Below are positions 45,878 to 54,443 of a stretch of 64,000 bases of DNA, one piece after another; position 1 is the stretch's first letter; each line of letters begins with the position of its first letter. The notes beneath the pieces were generated by a model that did not search any database, had not been told where the DNA came from, and saw only the letters and a list, made by a program, of their open reading frames with translations. The DNA is from Nocardia tengchongensis. GTDB taxonomy: Bacteria; Actinomycetota; Actinomycetes; Mycobacteriales; Mycobacteriaceae. The DNA is taken from NCBI RefSeq assembly GCF_018362975.1, contig NZ_CP074371.1:62001-126000 (forward strand). The letters are read 5' to 3'. The position numbers and the translations under genes are program-made.

Positions 45878-46693
45878 ATGTCCGATTCTTGGCCACGACG
45901 GCGACTGCTTGCGATCCTACGTGGCGCCAGCGAGCCTCTCGATGCCCAGGAACTGGCGCGCGTCACCGGACAGCATGTGACTACCGTGCGTTTTCACCTG
46001 GATGTTCTGACCCGGGAATCGCTGGTCCGGCAATTCCAGCAGCCGCCGCGCGGCCGCGGCCGGCCCCGGATCGGCTATACCGCTGTACAGCGATCCGTGG
46101 GTTATCAGGAATTGGCGCAAGTACTGGCCGATCAGCTCGGCAGCGATCCGCGCCGCCGCTCCGAAGCCGCCATCACCGCGGGCCGGGCCTGGGGCTCGAA
46201 ACTCGAAGCGGTGGATCAGCCCGTCGAATCGCTCGAGGACGCCAAGGACCTCACCATCACGCTGATGTCGGAACTCGGCTTCGCCCCCGAACGCGACCAC
46301 GCCAGTGAGACCGAAGAGTCGGCCCTGATCCGGATGACCGCCTGCCCGCTGCGCGAACTGGCCCGCACCCACTCCGAGGTGGTGTGCGGCGTGCACCTGG
46401 GACTCATGCGAGAAGTATTGGACCGCAACGGCGGCCGGGAGAGCGTGAACGTGCGCCTGCACCCGTTCGTGGAACCCGAACTGTGCGTGGCGCGACTGGA
46501 ACTACTGCAGGGCCGCCCCGGCGAGGGCGCGCGCGAGGATCAGGCGGAGACCGAGGAACCCGAATCGGCCACGGGCGAGCCCAGATTGGCCCCGTCGTCC
46601 GGTCGGGTGGCGCCGCAACTACGCGCGGCCACCGACCCACAGCCGCGCAATGCCGACCCCCACATCGGCAAGCAGTCGACGAACCAGTGGTAG
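45878..46693 (+). CDS. HTH transcriptional regulator with conserved Cys cluster (SufR/DeoR-like)
   Basis: The 271-residue protein has an N-terminal winged HTH (RLLAILRGASEPLDAQELAR then TGQHVTTVRFHLDVLTRESL) and the wing GRGRPRIGYTA. The C-terminal sensor region has Cys156 (MTACPLREL), Cys170 and His173 (VVCGVHLGLM) and Cys203. This resembles the iron-sulfur ligand pattern of SufR-type regulators. The last 60 residues are low-complexity and run antisense over the maf 3' end (75 bases shared). ATG 45878 has a GAGGAGG site. The target genes are unknown; it is divergent from sseA. Confidence 0.75.
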   Translation: MSDSWPRRRLLAILRGASEPLDAQELARVTGQHVTTVRFHLDVLTRESLVRQFQQPPRGRGRPRIGYTAVQRSVGYQELAQVLADQLGSDPRRRSEAAITAGRAWGSKLEAVDQPVESLEDAKDLTITLMSELGFAPERDHASETEESALIRMTACPLRELARTHSEVVCGVHLGLMREVLDRNGGRESVNVRLHPFVEPELCVARLELLQGRPGEGAREDQAETEEPESATGEPRLAPSSGRVAPQLRAATDPQPRNADPHIGKQSTNQW

Positions 46694-47260
46694 CCCGATC
46701 CCGATGACGCTCGACGGGTCACCGTCGATCTTGTCAACGAACCAGCCGCCCATGCCGTCCAGCGTGAAGGATCCGGCCACCTGCAGCGGCTCCCCGGTCG
46801 CGATGTACGCGTCCAGTTCCGCCGGTTCGGGTTTGGCGAAATGCACGGTGGTGGAACTGCAATCGGCGGCCTCGCCGACGATCTCACCGGCGGTCAGCCG
46901 CAGCACGCAGTGCCCGGTCAACAGATCCGCGCTGCGTCCGGCCATCTCGGCCCAGCGCTCGCGGGCGACCTCGGGGGTCAGCGGCTTGCCCTGCAGGACA
47001 CCGTCGACGAGCAGCATCGAATCGCAGCCCACGACAACGGAATCGGTGAAGGCGGGATCACCCGCCAGCTGCCCGGCCACCTCCAGCGCCTTGGCGCGAG
47101 CCAGTTCGATCACCACTCGATCGGGCGGGGTGCCCGGGGGCAGCGCCTCGGCCACGACGTCCTCGTCCACATGGGACACCCGGACGACCGGTTCGACGCC
47201 CGCGTTGCGCAGGACGCCGAGCCGAGCCGGAGATTGTGACGCCAGTACGAAGACGGTCAC
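46619..47260 (-). CDS. maf: Maf-like nucleoside triphosphate pyrophosphatase
   Basis: The 213-residue protein has the Maf motifs LASQSPARLGVLRNAG (6-21), RAKALEVA, VVVGCDSMLLVDG (with the metal/catalytic Asp) and LQGKPLTPEVARERW. The family hydrolyses modified or canonical NTPs to clean the nucleotide pool. It corresponds to Rv3282. GTG 47260 starts 6 bases after the repaired accE stop, so it belongs to the accD5-accE-maf transcript. Its end overlaps the convergent HTH gene. Confidence 0.9.
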   Translation of the reverse strand: MTVFVLASQSPARLGVLRNAGVEPVVRVSHVDEDVVAEALPPGTPPDRVVIELARAKALEVAGQLAGDPAFTDSVVVGCDSMLLVDGVLQGKPLTPEVARERWAEMAGRSADLLTGHCVLRLTAGEIVGEAADCSSTTVHFAKPEPAELDAYIATGEPLQVAGSFTLDGMGGWFVDKIDGDPSSVIGIGLPLVRRLLADVGVGIARLWVGGRA

Positions 47261-47266
47261 AATCCG

Positions 47267-47589
47267 TCAGTCGCGCAGGTGCGAGAGCGCCGGAAAAGCG
47301 TAGGGGGAGAACGGCGAGCTGCCGCGGTGCAGCAGGGTCGGCGACCCCACATGTCGGCCGGGCCGCGATCGGCCGGCGCGGCGGCGGCACTCGCCGACGC
47401 GGCGGCGAACACGCTCAGCAGGGCGGCGAGCTCGAGGTCGGTCGGGTTGCCCTTCAGGACCTTGATGACCGGTCCGGCGTTCGCCGGCTCGATCTCCGCG
47501 ACGGCGGTGTCGATGGCGTCCGCCAGATCCTCGACAGCCAGATCCAGTTCGGCGGCGCGCAATACCTCTTCATCGGCCATGGTCGTCAC
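47267..47589 (-). CDS. accE5: Acyl-CoA carboxylase epsilon subunit, interrupted by a frameshift
   Basis: GTG 47589 (AGGAGG 9 bases upstream) opens a frame with the epsilon-subunit core IKVLKGNPTDLELAALLSVF and ends naturally to ADMWG. The frame then runs into Arg/Cys-rich sequence and stops at 47257. The alternative frame gives SPTLLHRGSSPFSPYAFPAL SHLRD and a stop at 47267, like other actinobacterial epsilon subunits. Adding one base to the four-base run at 47345-47348 joins them to about 107 residues. AccE binds AccD5 and stimulates the AccA3-AccD5 complex. A sequence error is likely. Confidence 0.82.
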
Positions 47590-47664
47590 AGCGCCAGTCC
47601 TCCTGTCCGTTCGCCGCGGGGGTGGTGCGGCTTTCCTTCATCTTTGCTCGGATGAGGCGATCAC

Positions 47665-47704
47665 GCGCGGTACGAGTTCCACCAGTGTGCGCCTCATACC
47701 GCGC
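47665..47704. promoter_or_regulatory. Intergenic hairpin between accD5 and accE
   Basis: GCGCGGTA (47665-47672) pairs with TACCGCGC (47697-47704) across a 24-base loop, within the 126-base gap after accD5. It may attenuate or process the transcript and so adjust accE relative to accD5. Confidence 0.4.
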
Positions 47705-47715
47705 ATATCGCATTT

Positions 47716-49353
47716 TCAGAGCGGAATGTTGCCGTGCTTCTTGGGCGGCAGCGACACCATCTTGCGCTCGAGCAGACGCAGCGCCGACACGATCTGGCCG
47801 CGGGTGTGCGACGGCGGAATGACCGCGTCGACGTAGCCGCGCTCGGCCGCCACGTACGGGTTCACGAGGGTGTCCTCGTACTCGTTCTGCAGCTCGAGGC
47901 GCAGGGCGTCGACGTCGTTGCCCTCGGCGGCCGCGGTCTGCAGCTGCTTGCGGTACACGAAACCGACCGCTCCGGACGCACCCATGACCGCGATCTGAGC
48001 GGTCGGCCACGCCAGGTTCACATCGGCGCCCATATGCTTGGAACCCATGACGTCGTAGGCGCCGCCGTAGGCCTTGCGGGTGATGATTGTGATCTTGCCC
48101 ACAGTGGCCTCACCGTAGGCGTAGAGCAGCTTCGCGCCGCGGCGGATGATGCCGTTGTACTCCTGGCCGGTACCCGGCAGGAAGCCCGGCACGTCGACCA
48201 GGGTGATGATCGGGATGTTGAAGGCGTCGCAGGTGCGCACGAAGCGCGCGGCCTTCTCCGAGGCGTCGATGTCCAGGCAGCCCGCGAACTGGGAGGGCTG
48301 GTTGGCCACGAAGCCGACGCTGCGGCCGTCGATGCGGGCGAAGCCGCAGATGACGTTCATCGCGCGCTCGGCCTGGACCTCGAGGAACTCCTCGTCGTCC
48401 ACCAGGCGCTTGATGACCTCGTGCATGTCGTACGGCTGGTTCGGGGAGTCCGGGACGATGGTGTCCAGCTCGAGGTCGGCCTCGGTGAGGTTCTCCTCGA
48501 TGGCGCCCGCGGCGGCGGTGGCCGGGAAGCGGGGGGCCTCGGCGCGGTTGTTGCTGGGCAGGTAGCCGAGCAGGTCGCGCACGTAGTCCAGGGCGTCCTG
48601 CTCGCCGGAGGCGACGTAGTGCGCGACACCGGACTTGACCATGTGGGTGTGGGCGCCGCCCAGCTCCTCCATGGTGACTTCCTCGCCGGTGACGGTCTTG
48701 ATCACGTCGGGGCCGGTGACGAACATCTGCGAGGTCTGGTCGACCATGACGACGAAGTCGGTCAGGGCGGGCGAGTAGACATGGCCACCCGCGGCCGGGC
48801 CCATGATCAGCGAGATCTGCGGGATGACGCCCGAGGCCTGGATGTTGCGGTGGAAGATCTCACCGTAGAGACCCAGGGAGACGACGCCCTCCTGGATGCG
48901 CGCGCCGGCGCCCTCGTTGATGCCGACGAGCGGACGACCGGTCCGCAGCGCCAGGTCCATCACCTTGACGATCTTCTCGCCGTAGACCTCGCCGAGCGAG
49001 CCACCGAAGACGGTGACGTCCTGGGAGAAGATGCAGACGTCGCGGCCGTCGATGGTGCCGTAGCCGGTCACCACGCCGTCGCCGAGCGGACGCTGGTTCT
49101 CCAGCCCGAAGTTCACACTGCGATGGCGGGCCAGCGCGTCGAGTTCGACGAACGAGCCCTCGTCCAGCAGGGCGAGGATGCGCTCGCGCGCGGTCATCTT
49201 GCCCTTGGCGTGGACCTTGTCGACCGCGGCCTCACCCATCGGGTGCTTGGCTTCTTCCAGCCGATTGCGCAGGTCAGCCAGCTTGCCGGCGGTGGTGTGG
49301 ATATCGGGGGCACCCGCCGGACCCGGCGAAGGCTGATGCTGGACACTCGTCAT
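47716..49353 (-). CDS. accD5: Acyl-CoA carboxylase beta subunit AccD5 (propionyl-CoA carboxylase type)
   Basis: The 545-residue carboxyltransferase has both crotonase-like halves, N-terminal with [20 protein letters not shown] and C-terminal with [20 protein letters not shown] and [20 protein letters not shown]. It closely matches M. tuberculosis AccD5 in length and sequence. With biotinylated AccA3 and AccE it makes methylmalonyl-CoA from propionyl-CoA for methyl-branched lipids. The start ATG 49353 opens [14 protein letters not shown]. It leads the leftward accD5-accE-maf group. Confidence 0.95.
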   Translation of the reverse strand: MTSVQHQPSPGPAGAPDIHTTAGKLADLRNRLEEAKHPMGEAAVDKVHAKGKMTARERILALLDEGSFVELDALARHRSVNFGLENQRPLGDGVVTGYGTIDGRDVCIFSQDVTVFGGSLGEVYGEKIVKVMDLALRTGRPLVGINEGAGARIQEGVVSLGLYGEIFHRNIQASGVIPQISLIMGPAAGGHVYSPALTDFVVMVDQTSQMFVTGPDVIKTVTGEEVTMEELGGAHTHMVKSGVAHYVASGEQDALDYVRDLLGYLPSNNRAEAPRFPATAAAGAIEENLTEADLELDTIVPDSPNQPYDMHEVIKRLVDDEEFLEVQAERAMNVICGFARIDGRSVGFVANQPSQFAGCLDIDASEKAARFVRTCDAFNIPIITLVDVPGFLPGTGQEYNGIIRRGAKLLYAYGEATVGKITIITRKAYGGAYDVMGSKHMGADVNLAWPTAQIAVMGASGAVGFVYRKQLQTAAAEGNDVDALRLELQNEYEDTLVNPYVAAERGYVDAVIPPSHTRGQIVSALRLLERKMVSLPPKKHGNIPL

Positions 49354-49487
49354 GTCCCGGAGTGTAACCAGTACCAGACCCGCTTTCGTAATCCAGTCGG
49401 GGCTACTCGCGAGTACGGCTATTGACTACCCGCCAGTAAAAACCCGCAGGTAGAGCACCGAATCCGGGTCCTGCGCGAGGGAAACTC

Positions 49488-49498
49488 GAACAATGTTC
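49488..49498. promoter_or_regulatory. Small palindrome upstream of accD5
   Basis: GAACAATGTTC is a perfect 11-base palindrome about 135 bases upstream of accD5, in the 242-base gap before the beta-propeller gene. It could be a TetR-type half-site pair; evidence is weak. Confidence 0.3.
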
Positions 49499-49595
49499 AA
49501 TAGTGAATCTCGCCAGTCATCCCCGCGACCTTTTGGCCGGGTCCACACTTCGGTTCTGCGGCCGCGCGACGGGTCGGTGCGGGACCCTCGGCGGC

Positions 49596-50795
49596 TCAAC
49601 GCATTACGCCCGTATGGCCGGTCGAGTACCGGCCCGGCTGGGGCCAGATGGTGAGCCCGTGCGCCCCGCGGCCGACCGGTATCCGGGCCAGCAGCTTCCA
49701 GTCCACGATGTCGATCGCGTAGACCTCGCCGTGGTTGCGCCCGGAGACCCAGAAAACCCGGCCGTCCGCGGACAGGTTGCCCATGTCCGGGCTGCCGCCG
49801 CCGGGGATGCGCCAGGTGTCGCCGAGCCGCCCGGTGGCGAAGTCCCAGACCGAGATGCTGCCCTCGCCGCGGTTGGTGATGAGCATCCGTTTCGAGTCGC
49901 GGGTGATGTACAGGCCGTGGGTGCCGCCGCCGGTCCGGATGAATCCGGTGTTGTCGAAGGTCTGCGCGTCGAAGACGTAGACGCCGCCCGCCATCATGTC
50001 GGCCACGAAGAAGGTGCGCCCGTCCGGTGCGAGCTTGACGTCCTGCGGCATCCCCGAGGACCCGCCGGGCAGGTCGATCATCCGCAGCAGGGTCAGGCCC
50101 GCGATGTCCACCACCGCCATCCGCCCGCCGAACTCGCAGCTGACCAGAGCCGTGCGGCCATCGGCGGTGAAGTCCATGTGGTTGACCCCGTGGCATTCGG
50201 GCACAGAGATGTCGTGCAGCTTCTGCCAGCTGTGCGGGTCGTAGAAGTCCAGGGAGCGGTCGGCTTCGGCGACGACGAGCGCGTATTTGCCGTCGGCCGT
50301 GAAGTACATGTTGTAAGGGTCCCGGACCGGGATGGGCTCCCCCGGCTTGCCGGTGCGCGGGTCGATGGGCAGCAGGCTGCCGCTGCCGATGGGCAGATCG
50401 TTGTTCGCGTAGAGCGTCTGCAGGTCGTAGGCGGGGACGACGTGCTGCGGTTCGCTGCCGCCGGAGGGAAAGGTGTCGACGACCTGGAAGGTGTCCGGGT
50501 CGATGACGGAGATGGTGTGCGACTCGCTGTTGGGGACGTAGACGCGGGTGGGTTGCCCGGCCACGGCGGGACTGAGTTCGCGGGTGCCGGCGTAGACGTC
50601 GGTGGGTGACAGCGGCGGCGGCATGCCGGGCAGTAATCGCGGCGCCTCGGCCGCCGCGGGCGCCGCGCCGGCCGGGGTGGACGCCGGGGTGGCGGACGGC
50701 GATGCGGGGCCGGTGTCCGCGTTCGAGCAACCGGCCAGCATTACCAGCGGGAGAATCAGACCCAGACGTGCACGCCGTGCGATCACAGGGCGCAC
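49596..50795 (-). CDS. YncE-like beta-propeller lipoprotein
   Basis: The 399-residue protein has a lipobox VMLAGCSN with Cys23, an Ala/Pro/Thr linker, and about seven YVTN/NHL-like repeats (TRVYVPNSESHTISVIDPDT, KYALVVAEADRSLDFYDPHS, RTFFVADMMAGGVYVFDAQT, KRMLITNRGEGSISVWDFAT). It is exported, anchored in the membrane and folds as a beta propeller. Related YncE proteins bind ligands or DNA, but no function is established here. It lies between accD5 and lat on the same strand, 242 bases before accD5. Confidence 0.8.
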   Translation of the reverse strand: MRPVIARRARLGLILPLVMLAGCSNADTGPASPSATPASTPAGAAPAAAEAPRLLPGMPPPLSPTDVYAGTRELSPAVAGQPTRVYVPNSESHTISVIDPDTFQVVDTFPSGGSEPQHVVPAYDLQTLYANNDLPIGSGSLLPIDPRTGKPGEPIPVRDPYNMYFTADGKYALVVAEADRSLDFYDPHSWQKLHDISVPECHGVNHMDFTADGRTALVSCEFGGRMAVVDIAGLTLLRMIDLPGGSSGMPQDVKLAPDGRTFFVADMMAGGVYVFDAQTFDNTGFIRTGGGTHGLYITRDSKRMLITNRGEGSISVWDFATGRLGDTWRIPGGGSPDMGNLSADGRVFWVSGRNHGEVYAIDIVDWKLLARIPVGRGAHGLTIWPQPGRYSTGHTGVMR

Positions 50796-50960
50796 CGTGC
50801 CATGCCGTCATTGCGGTGAGCTGACATGTCGTCGAATAGTAGGCGGCGACATGGACGTTCACGGCGCGATGACGGAGTGTCGCGGCACGCCACGCGGTTC
50901 GGGGCGAGGTCACCATTCAGCAAACGGGGCAAGCCGGACCGTGGCGGTCCGGCTTGCGGC

Positions 50961-52301
50961 TCAACCCAATACGCGGTCGAGCGCGTCCACGGCCTCGTCC
51001 AGTTCCGCCTCGGTTACCGTCAGCGGCGGCCGGAAGCGGATGCCGCGTTCACCGGTGCCGAGGATCAGGATTTGTTCCTCTTCCCGGAGCCGGGTCACCA
51101 CGTCGTTGCGTAGCGGCGCCGATTCCAAGGTGATCGCGCACATCAGGCCGCGACCGCGCGGATCGGTGACTTCCGCATGGGCGGTGGACAATTCGATCAG
51201 GCGGTCGAGCAGGTGGGGGCCGAGCTCGCGGGCGCGGGCCACCAGATCCTCGTGTTCGATCACCTCGAAGACCCGCCGGGCACGGACCATGTCGGCGAGG
51301 TTGCCGCCCCAGGTGGAGTTGAGCCGCGAGCTGACATGGAAGACGTTGCCGGGCACCTCGTCGACGCGGCCGCCGGCCATGATGCCGCAGACCTGGGTCT
51401 TCTTACCGAAGGCGACGATGTCGGGTTCCAGGCCGAGCTGCTGGTAGGCCCACGTGGTGCCGGTCATGCCGACGCCGGTCTGCACCTCGTCGAGCACGAA
51501 CAGGGCGTCGTACTCGTGGCACAGCGCCTGGATGGCGCGCAGGAATTCCGGTCGCAGGTGCCGGTCGCCGCCCTCGCCCTGGATCGGTTCGGCAATGAAA
51601 CACGCTATGTCGTGCGGGTTTTCGGCGAAGGCGCGGCGGGCCTGGTCGAGGGCGTGGCGTTCGGCGGCCTCGATGTCGGGGTGGTCGGGGCCCATGTAGG
51701 GGGTGTCGATGCGGGGCCAGTCGAATTTCGGGAAGCGGGCGGTCTTCACCGGATCGGTGTTGGTGAGCGAGAGCGTGTAGCCGCTGCGGCCGTGGAAGGC
51801 GCCGGTCAGGTGCAGCACTCGGGTGCCGAGTTCGGCTGAGCGCCCGTGGGTTTCGTTGTGCCGGGACTTCCAGTCGAAGGCGGCCTTGAGGGCGTTCTCG
51901 ACGGCCAGGGCGCCGCCGTCGATGAAGAACAGGTGCGGGAGGCGCGGATCGCCGAGCACGCGCACGAAAGTGTCTACGAAGCGCGCCATTTCGACGGTGT
52001 AGACGTCGGAGTTGCTGGGCTTGTTCAGCGCGGCCGCGGTCAGTCCGGACAGAAACAGCTTGTCGCCCAGCAGGGCCGGGTGGTTCATGCCCAGCGCGGA
52101 GGACGCGAAGAAGCCGAACATGTCCAGGTAGGAGGTGCCGTCGCGGGCGTCCACGAGCCGGCGTCCGCGGGACTCGCGCAGGTCCAGTACCAGGTCGAAG
52201 CCGTCGGCGAGGATGCTCGCCGACAGGATCTCATGCACCCGGGCGGGGGTGACAACGGTGGTTTCGGCGGCCGCCCCGAGCCGATCGAGTTCGAGGGTCA
52301 C
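50961..52301 (-). CDS. lat: L-lysine 6-aminotransferase Lat
   Basis: The 446-residue PLP enzyme moves the epsilon-amino group of lysine to 2-oxoglutarate, giving 2-aminoadipate semialdehyde. The PLP-binding Lys300 is in DIVAFGKKTQVCG and the family Glu243 in IQGEGGD, at the same positions as in M. tuberculosis Lat (Rv3290c). The class III aminotransferase pattern FVLDEVQTGVGMTGTTWAY precedes the Lys. Two Lrp-type boxes lie just upstream, with the lrpA gene 100 bases away. Together with Pcd it makes 2-aminoadipate, a beta-lactam precursor in some actinomycetes, though no such genes are seen here. Confidence 0.95.
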   Translation of the reverse strand: MTLELDRLGAAAETTVVTPARVHEILSASILADGFDLVLDLRESRGRRLVDARDGTSYLDMFGFFASSALGMNHPALLGDKLFLSGLTAAALNKPSNSDVYTVEMARFVDTFVRVLGDPRLPHLFFIDGGALAVENALKAAFDWKSRHNETHGRSAELGTRVLHLTGAFHGRSGYTLSLTNTDPVKTARFPKFDWPRIDTPYMGPDHPDIEAAERHALDQARRAFAENPHDIACFIAEPIQGEGGDRHLRPEFLRAIQALCHEYDALFVLDEVQTGVGMTGTTWAYQQLGLEPDIVAFGKKTQVCGIMAGGRVDEVPGNVFHVSSRLNSTWGGNLADMVRARRVFEVIEHEDLVARARELGPHLLDRLIELSTAHAEVTDPRGRGLMCAITLESAPLRNDVVTRLREEEQILILGTGERGIRFRPPLTVTEAELDEAVDALDRVLG

Positions 52302-52310
52302 GCCCTCAGG

Positions 52311-52356
52311 GTAAATGAATATTTACGGAAAGGCCCGTAAATATCGGAACAATTAC
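52311..52356. promoter_or_regulatory. Two tandem Lrp-type boxes upstream of lat
   Basis: GTAAAT and ATTTAC form a perfect dyad at 52311-52326. A second site, GTAAAT with AATTAC at 52337-52356, starts 26 bases later. AT-rich boxes spaced this way just upstream of lat, next to lrpA, fit an Lrp/AsnC operator. Confidence 0.6.
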
Positions 52357-52401
52357 GTCCGTTGCGGTGTTGTCACCCGAATGTCTGCGGCCTGACCGGG
52401 C

Positions 52402-52854
52402 CTACTTGTCATAGAATGTCTGCAGAATAATGGTGCTTCGCGTCCTGACATTGGCCGTAGCGCGGATCTCCTGCAGCAGCTGCTCCAGGTGTCTGGGCGA
52501 GGCCACCCGCACCATGAGCATGTAGCTCTCGTCTCCGGCCACCGAATGACACGCCTCGATGCCCGGAATGTGCTGCAGCAGTGCGGGAGCGTCATCGGGT
52601 TGCGACGGGTCGAGAGGAGTGATCGCGACGAAGGCCGACAACATCTGGCCCAGCGCCTCGGGGTCGACATTCGCCGTGTAGCCGCGAATCACGCCCCGCG
52701 CCTCGAGCCGCCGCACCCGCGACTGCACCGCGGACACCGAAAGGTTGGCCTTCTCCGCCAGATTGGACAGGGTGGCGCGACCATCGGCAATCAGCTCACG
52801 GATCAGCAGTCGATCGATGTCGTCGAGTACAAGTTTCGCCGGTGTATCCGCCAT
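52402..52854 (-). CDS. lrpA: Lrp/AsnC-family regulator LrpA
   Basis: The 150-residue protein has an N-terminal HTH LDDIDRLLIRELIADGRATL then ANLSVSAVQSRVRRLEARGV, and a RAM domain with IEACHSVAGDESYMLMVRVA. It is the counterpart of Rv3291c, a feast/famine regulator that controls lat in M. tuberculosis and responds to amino acids. It lies between lat (same strand) and pcd (divergent), with AT-rich boxes in the lat promoter. Confidence 0.92.
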   Translation of the reverse strand: MADTPAKLVLDDIDRLLIRELIADGRATLSNLAEKANLSVSAVQSRVRRLEARGVIRGYTANVDPEALGQMLSAFVAITPLDPSQPDDAPALLQHIPGIEACHSVAGDESYMLMVRVASPRHLEQLLQEIRATANVRTRSTIILQTFYDK

Positions 52855-52913
52855 CAGCGAAGGCTAACGCAGCGAAACGAACTCGGTTGCCGGAACCCAA
52901 CCTGGAGCATGTA

Positions 52914-54443
52914 ATGACTCACGCACTGACCGACACCGCGACCCGTGAGCTACGCGAGCGGACCGAGACCCTGTTGCGACGGCTCGGGGTCGACACGCCC
53001 GAACCGGGTGAACTCCGCGCCCGCACCCCGATCACCGGCGGTGAGCTGATCACCCTGCGCGCGAGCGATTCCGCCGAGGTCCAGGCCGCCATCGGCCGCG
53101 CCGACGCCGCCTTCCGGGACTGGCGGACGGTGCCCGCGCCGCAGCGCGCGGCGGTGGTGCGGCGGCTGGCCGCCCTGCTCACCGAGCGGCAGCGGGAGCT
53201 CGGCGAGCTGGTCACCCTGGAGGCGGGCAAGATCGGCGCGGAGGCCCGCGGCGAGGTCCAGGAGATGATCGACGTCTGCGAGTTCGCCATCGGGCTGTCG
53301 CGGCAGCTGTACGGCCGGACCATGCCCTCGGAGCGGCCCGGGCACCGGTTGATGGAGACCTGGCATCCACTCGGGGTGGTCGGGGTGATCTCGGCGTTCA
53401 ACTTCCCGGTCGCGGTCTGGGCCTGGAACACCGCGATCGCGCTGGTGTGCGGGGACACGGTGGTGTGGAAGCCGTCGGAGGCGACGCCGTTGACCGCGCT
53501 GGCGTGCCACGCGCTGCTGCGCCGGGCCGCGGTGGACGTGGGCGCGGATCCCGAAGTGCACCAGTTGATTCAGGGCCCGGCGGCGGTCGGCGAGCAGCTG
53601 GTGGACGATCCGCGGGTGGCGCTGGTCAGCGCGACCGGGTCGGTGCGGATGGGGCAGCTGGTCGCGCCGCGGGTGGCGGCCCGGTTCGGGCGTTGCCTGC
53701 TGGAGCTGGGCGGCAACAACGCCGCCATCGTCGCGCCGTCGGCGGATCTGGAACTGGCCACCCGGGGCATCGTCTTCGCGGCCGCGGGCACGGCCGGCCA
53801 GCGGTGCACGACGCTGCGCCGATTGATCGTGCACGCCGATGTGGCCGAACCGCTGCTGAATCGGATTTCGGCGGCGTATCGGCAACTGCGCGTGGGTAAT
53901 CCGCTCGAGGAGGGCGTTCTCGTCGGGCCGCTCATCAACGAGCGGGCCTACGACGGCATGTGCGCGGCGCTGGAGCGGGCACTGGCCGACGGCGGCGAGT
54001 TGCTGTGCGGTGGTGAGCGTTTCGAGGGGCCGGATGAGAACGCCTTCTACGTCCGGCCCGCGCTGGTGCGGATGCCCGCGCAGACGGAGGTGGTGCGGGA
54101 GGAGACCTTCGCGCCGATCCTCTACGCCATGACCTACCGGGACCTGGACACCGCCATCGACCTGCACAACGCGGTGCCGCAGGGGCTTTCGTCGTCGATC
54201 TTCACCCGGGAACAGCGGGAGGCGGAACGGTTCCTGGCGGCCGACGGCTCCGACTGCGGCATCGCCAACGTCAATATCGGCACCTCGGGGGCCGAGATCG
54301 GCGGCGCGTTCGGTGGGGAGAAGCAGACGGGCGGCGGCCGCGAATCCGGGTCGGACTCGTGGAAGGCGTACATGCGCCGGGCCACCAACACCGTCAACTA
54401 CTCCACCGAACTGCCGCTGGCGCAGGGCATCCGGTTCGAGTGA
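52914..54443 (+). CDS. pcd: L-piperidine-6-carboxylate / 2-aminoadipate semialdehyde dehydrogenase Pcd
   Basis: The 509-residue aldehyde dehydrogenase has the conserved WKPSEAT (Lys186), ATGSVRMGQ cofactor loop, catalytic Glu264 (LLELGGNNAA) and Cys298 (GTAGQRCTTLRR). It oxidises the product of Lat to 2-aminoadipate. It is the counterpart of Rv3293. ATG 52914 has GGAG 6 bases upstream; the upstream frame is not used. It is divergent from lrpA, so both are probably under LrpA. Confidence 0.93.
   Translation: MTHALTDTATRELRERTETLLRRLGVDTPEPGELRARTPITGGELITLRASDSAEVQAAIGRADAAFRDWRTVPAPQRAAVVRRLAALLTERQRELGELVTLEAGKIGAEARGEVQEMIDVCEFAIGLSRQLYGRTMPSERPGHRLMETWHPLGVVGVISAFNFPVAVWAWNTAIALVCGDTVVWKPSEATPLTALACHALLRRAAVDVGADPEVHQLIQGPAAVGEQLVDDPRVALVSATGSVRMGQLVAPRVAARFGRCLLELGGNNAAIVAPSADLELATRGIVFAAAGTAGQRCTTLRRLIVHADVAEPLLNRISAAYRQLRVGNPLEEGVLVGPLINERAYDGMCAALERALADGGELLCGGERFEGPDENAFYVRPALVRMPAQTEVVREETFAPILYAMTYRDLDTAIDLHNAVPQGLSSSIFTREQREAERFLAADGSDCGIANVNIGTSGAEIGGAFGGEKQTGGGRESGSDSWKAYMRRATNTVNYSTELPLAQGIRFE

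Noticed and set aside
47734-49425. 563-codon plus-strand frame opposite accD5
   Set aside because: Shadow of accD5, low-complexity Val/Gly/Asp composition.
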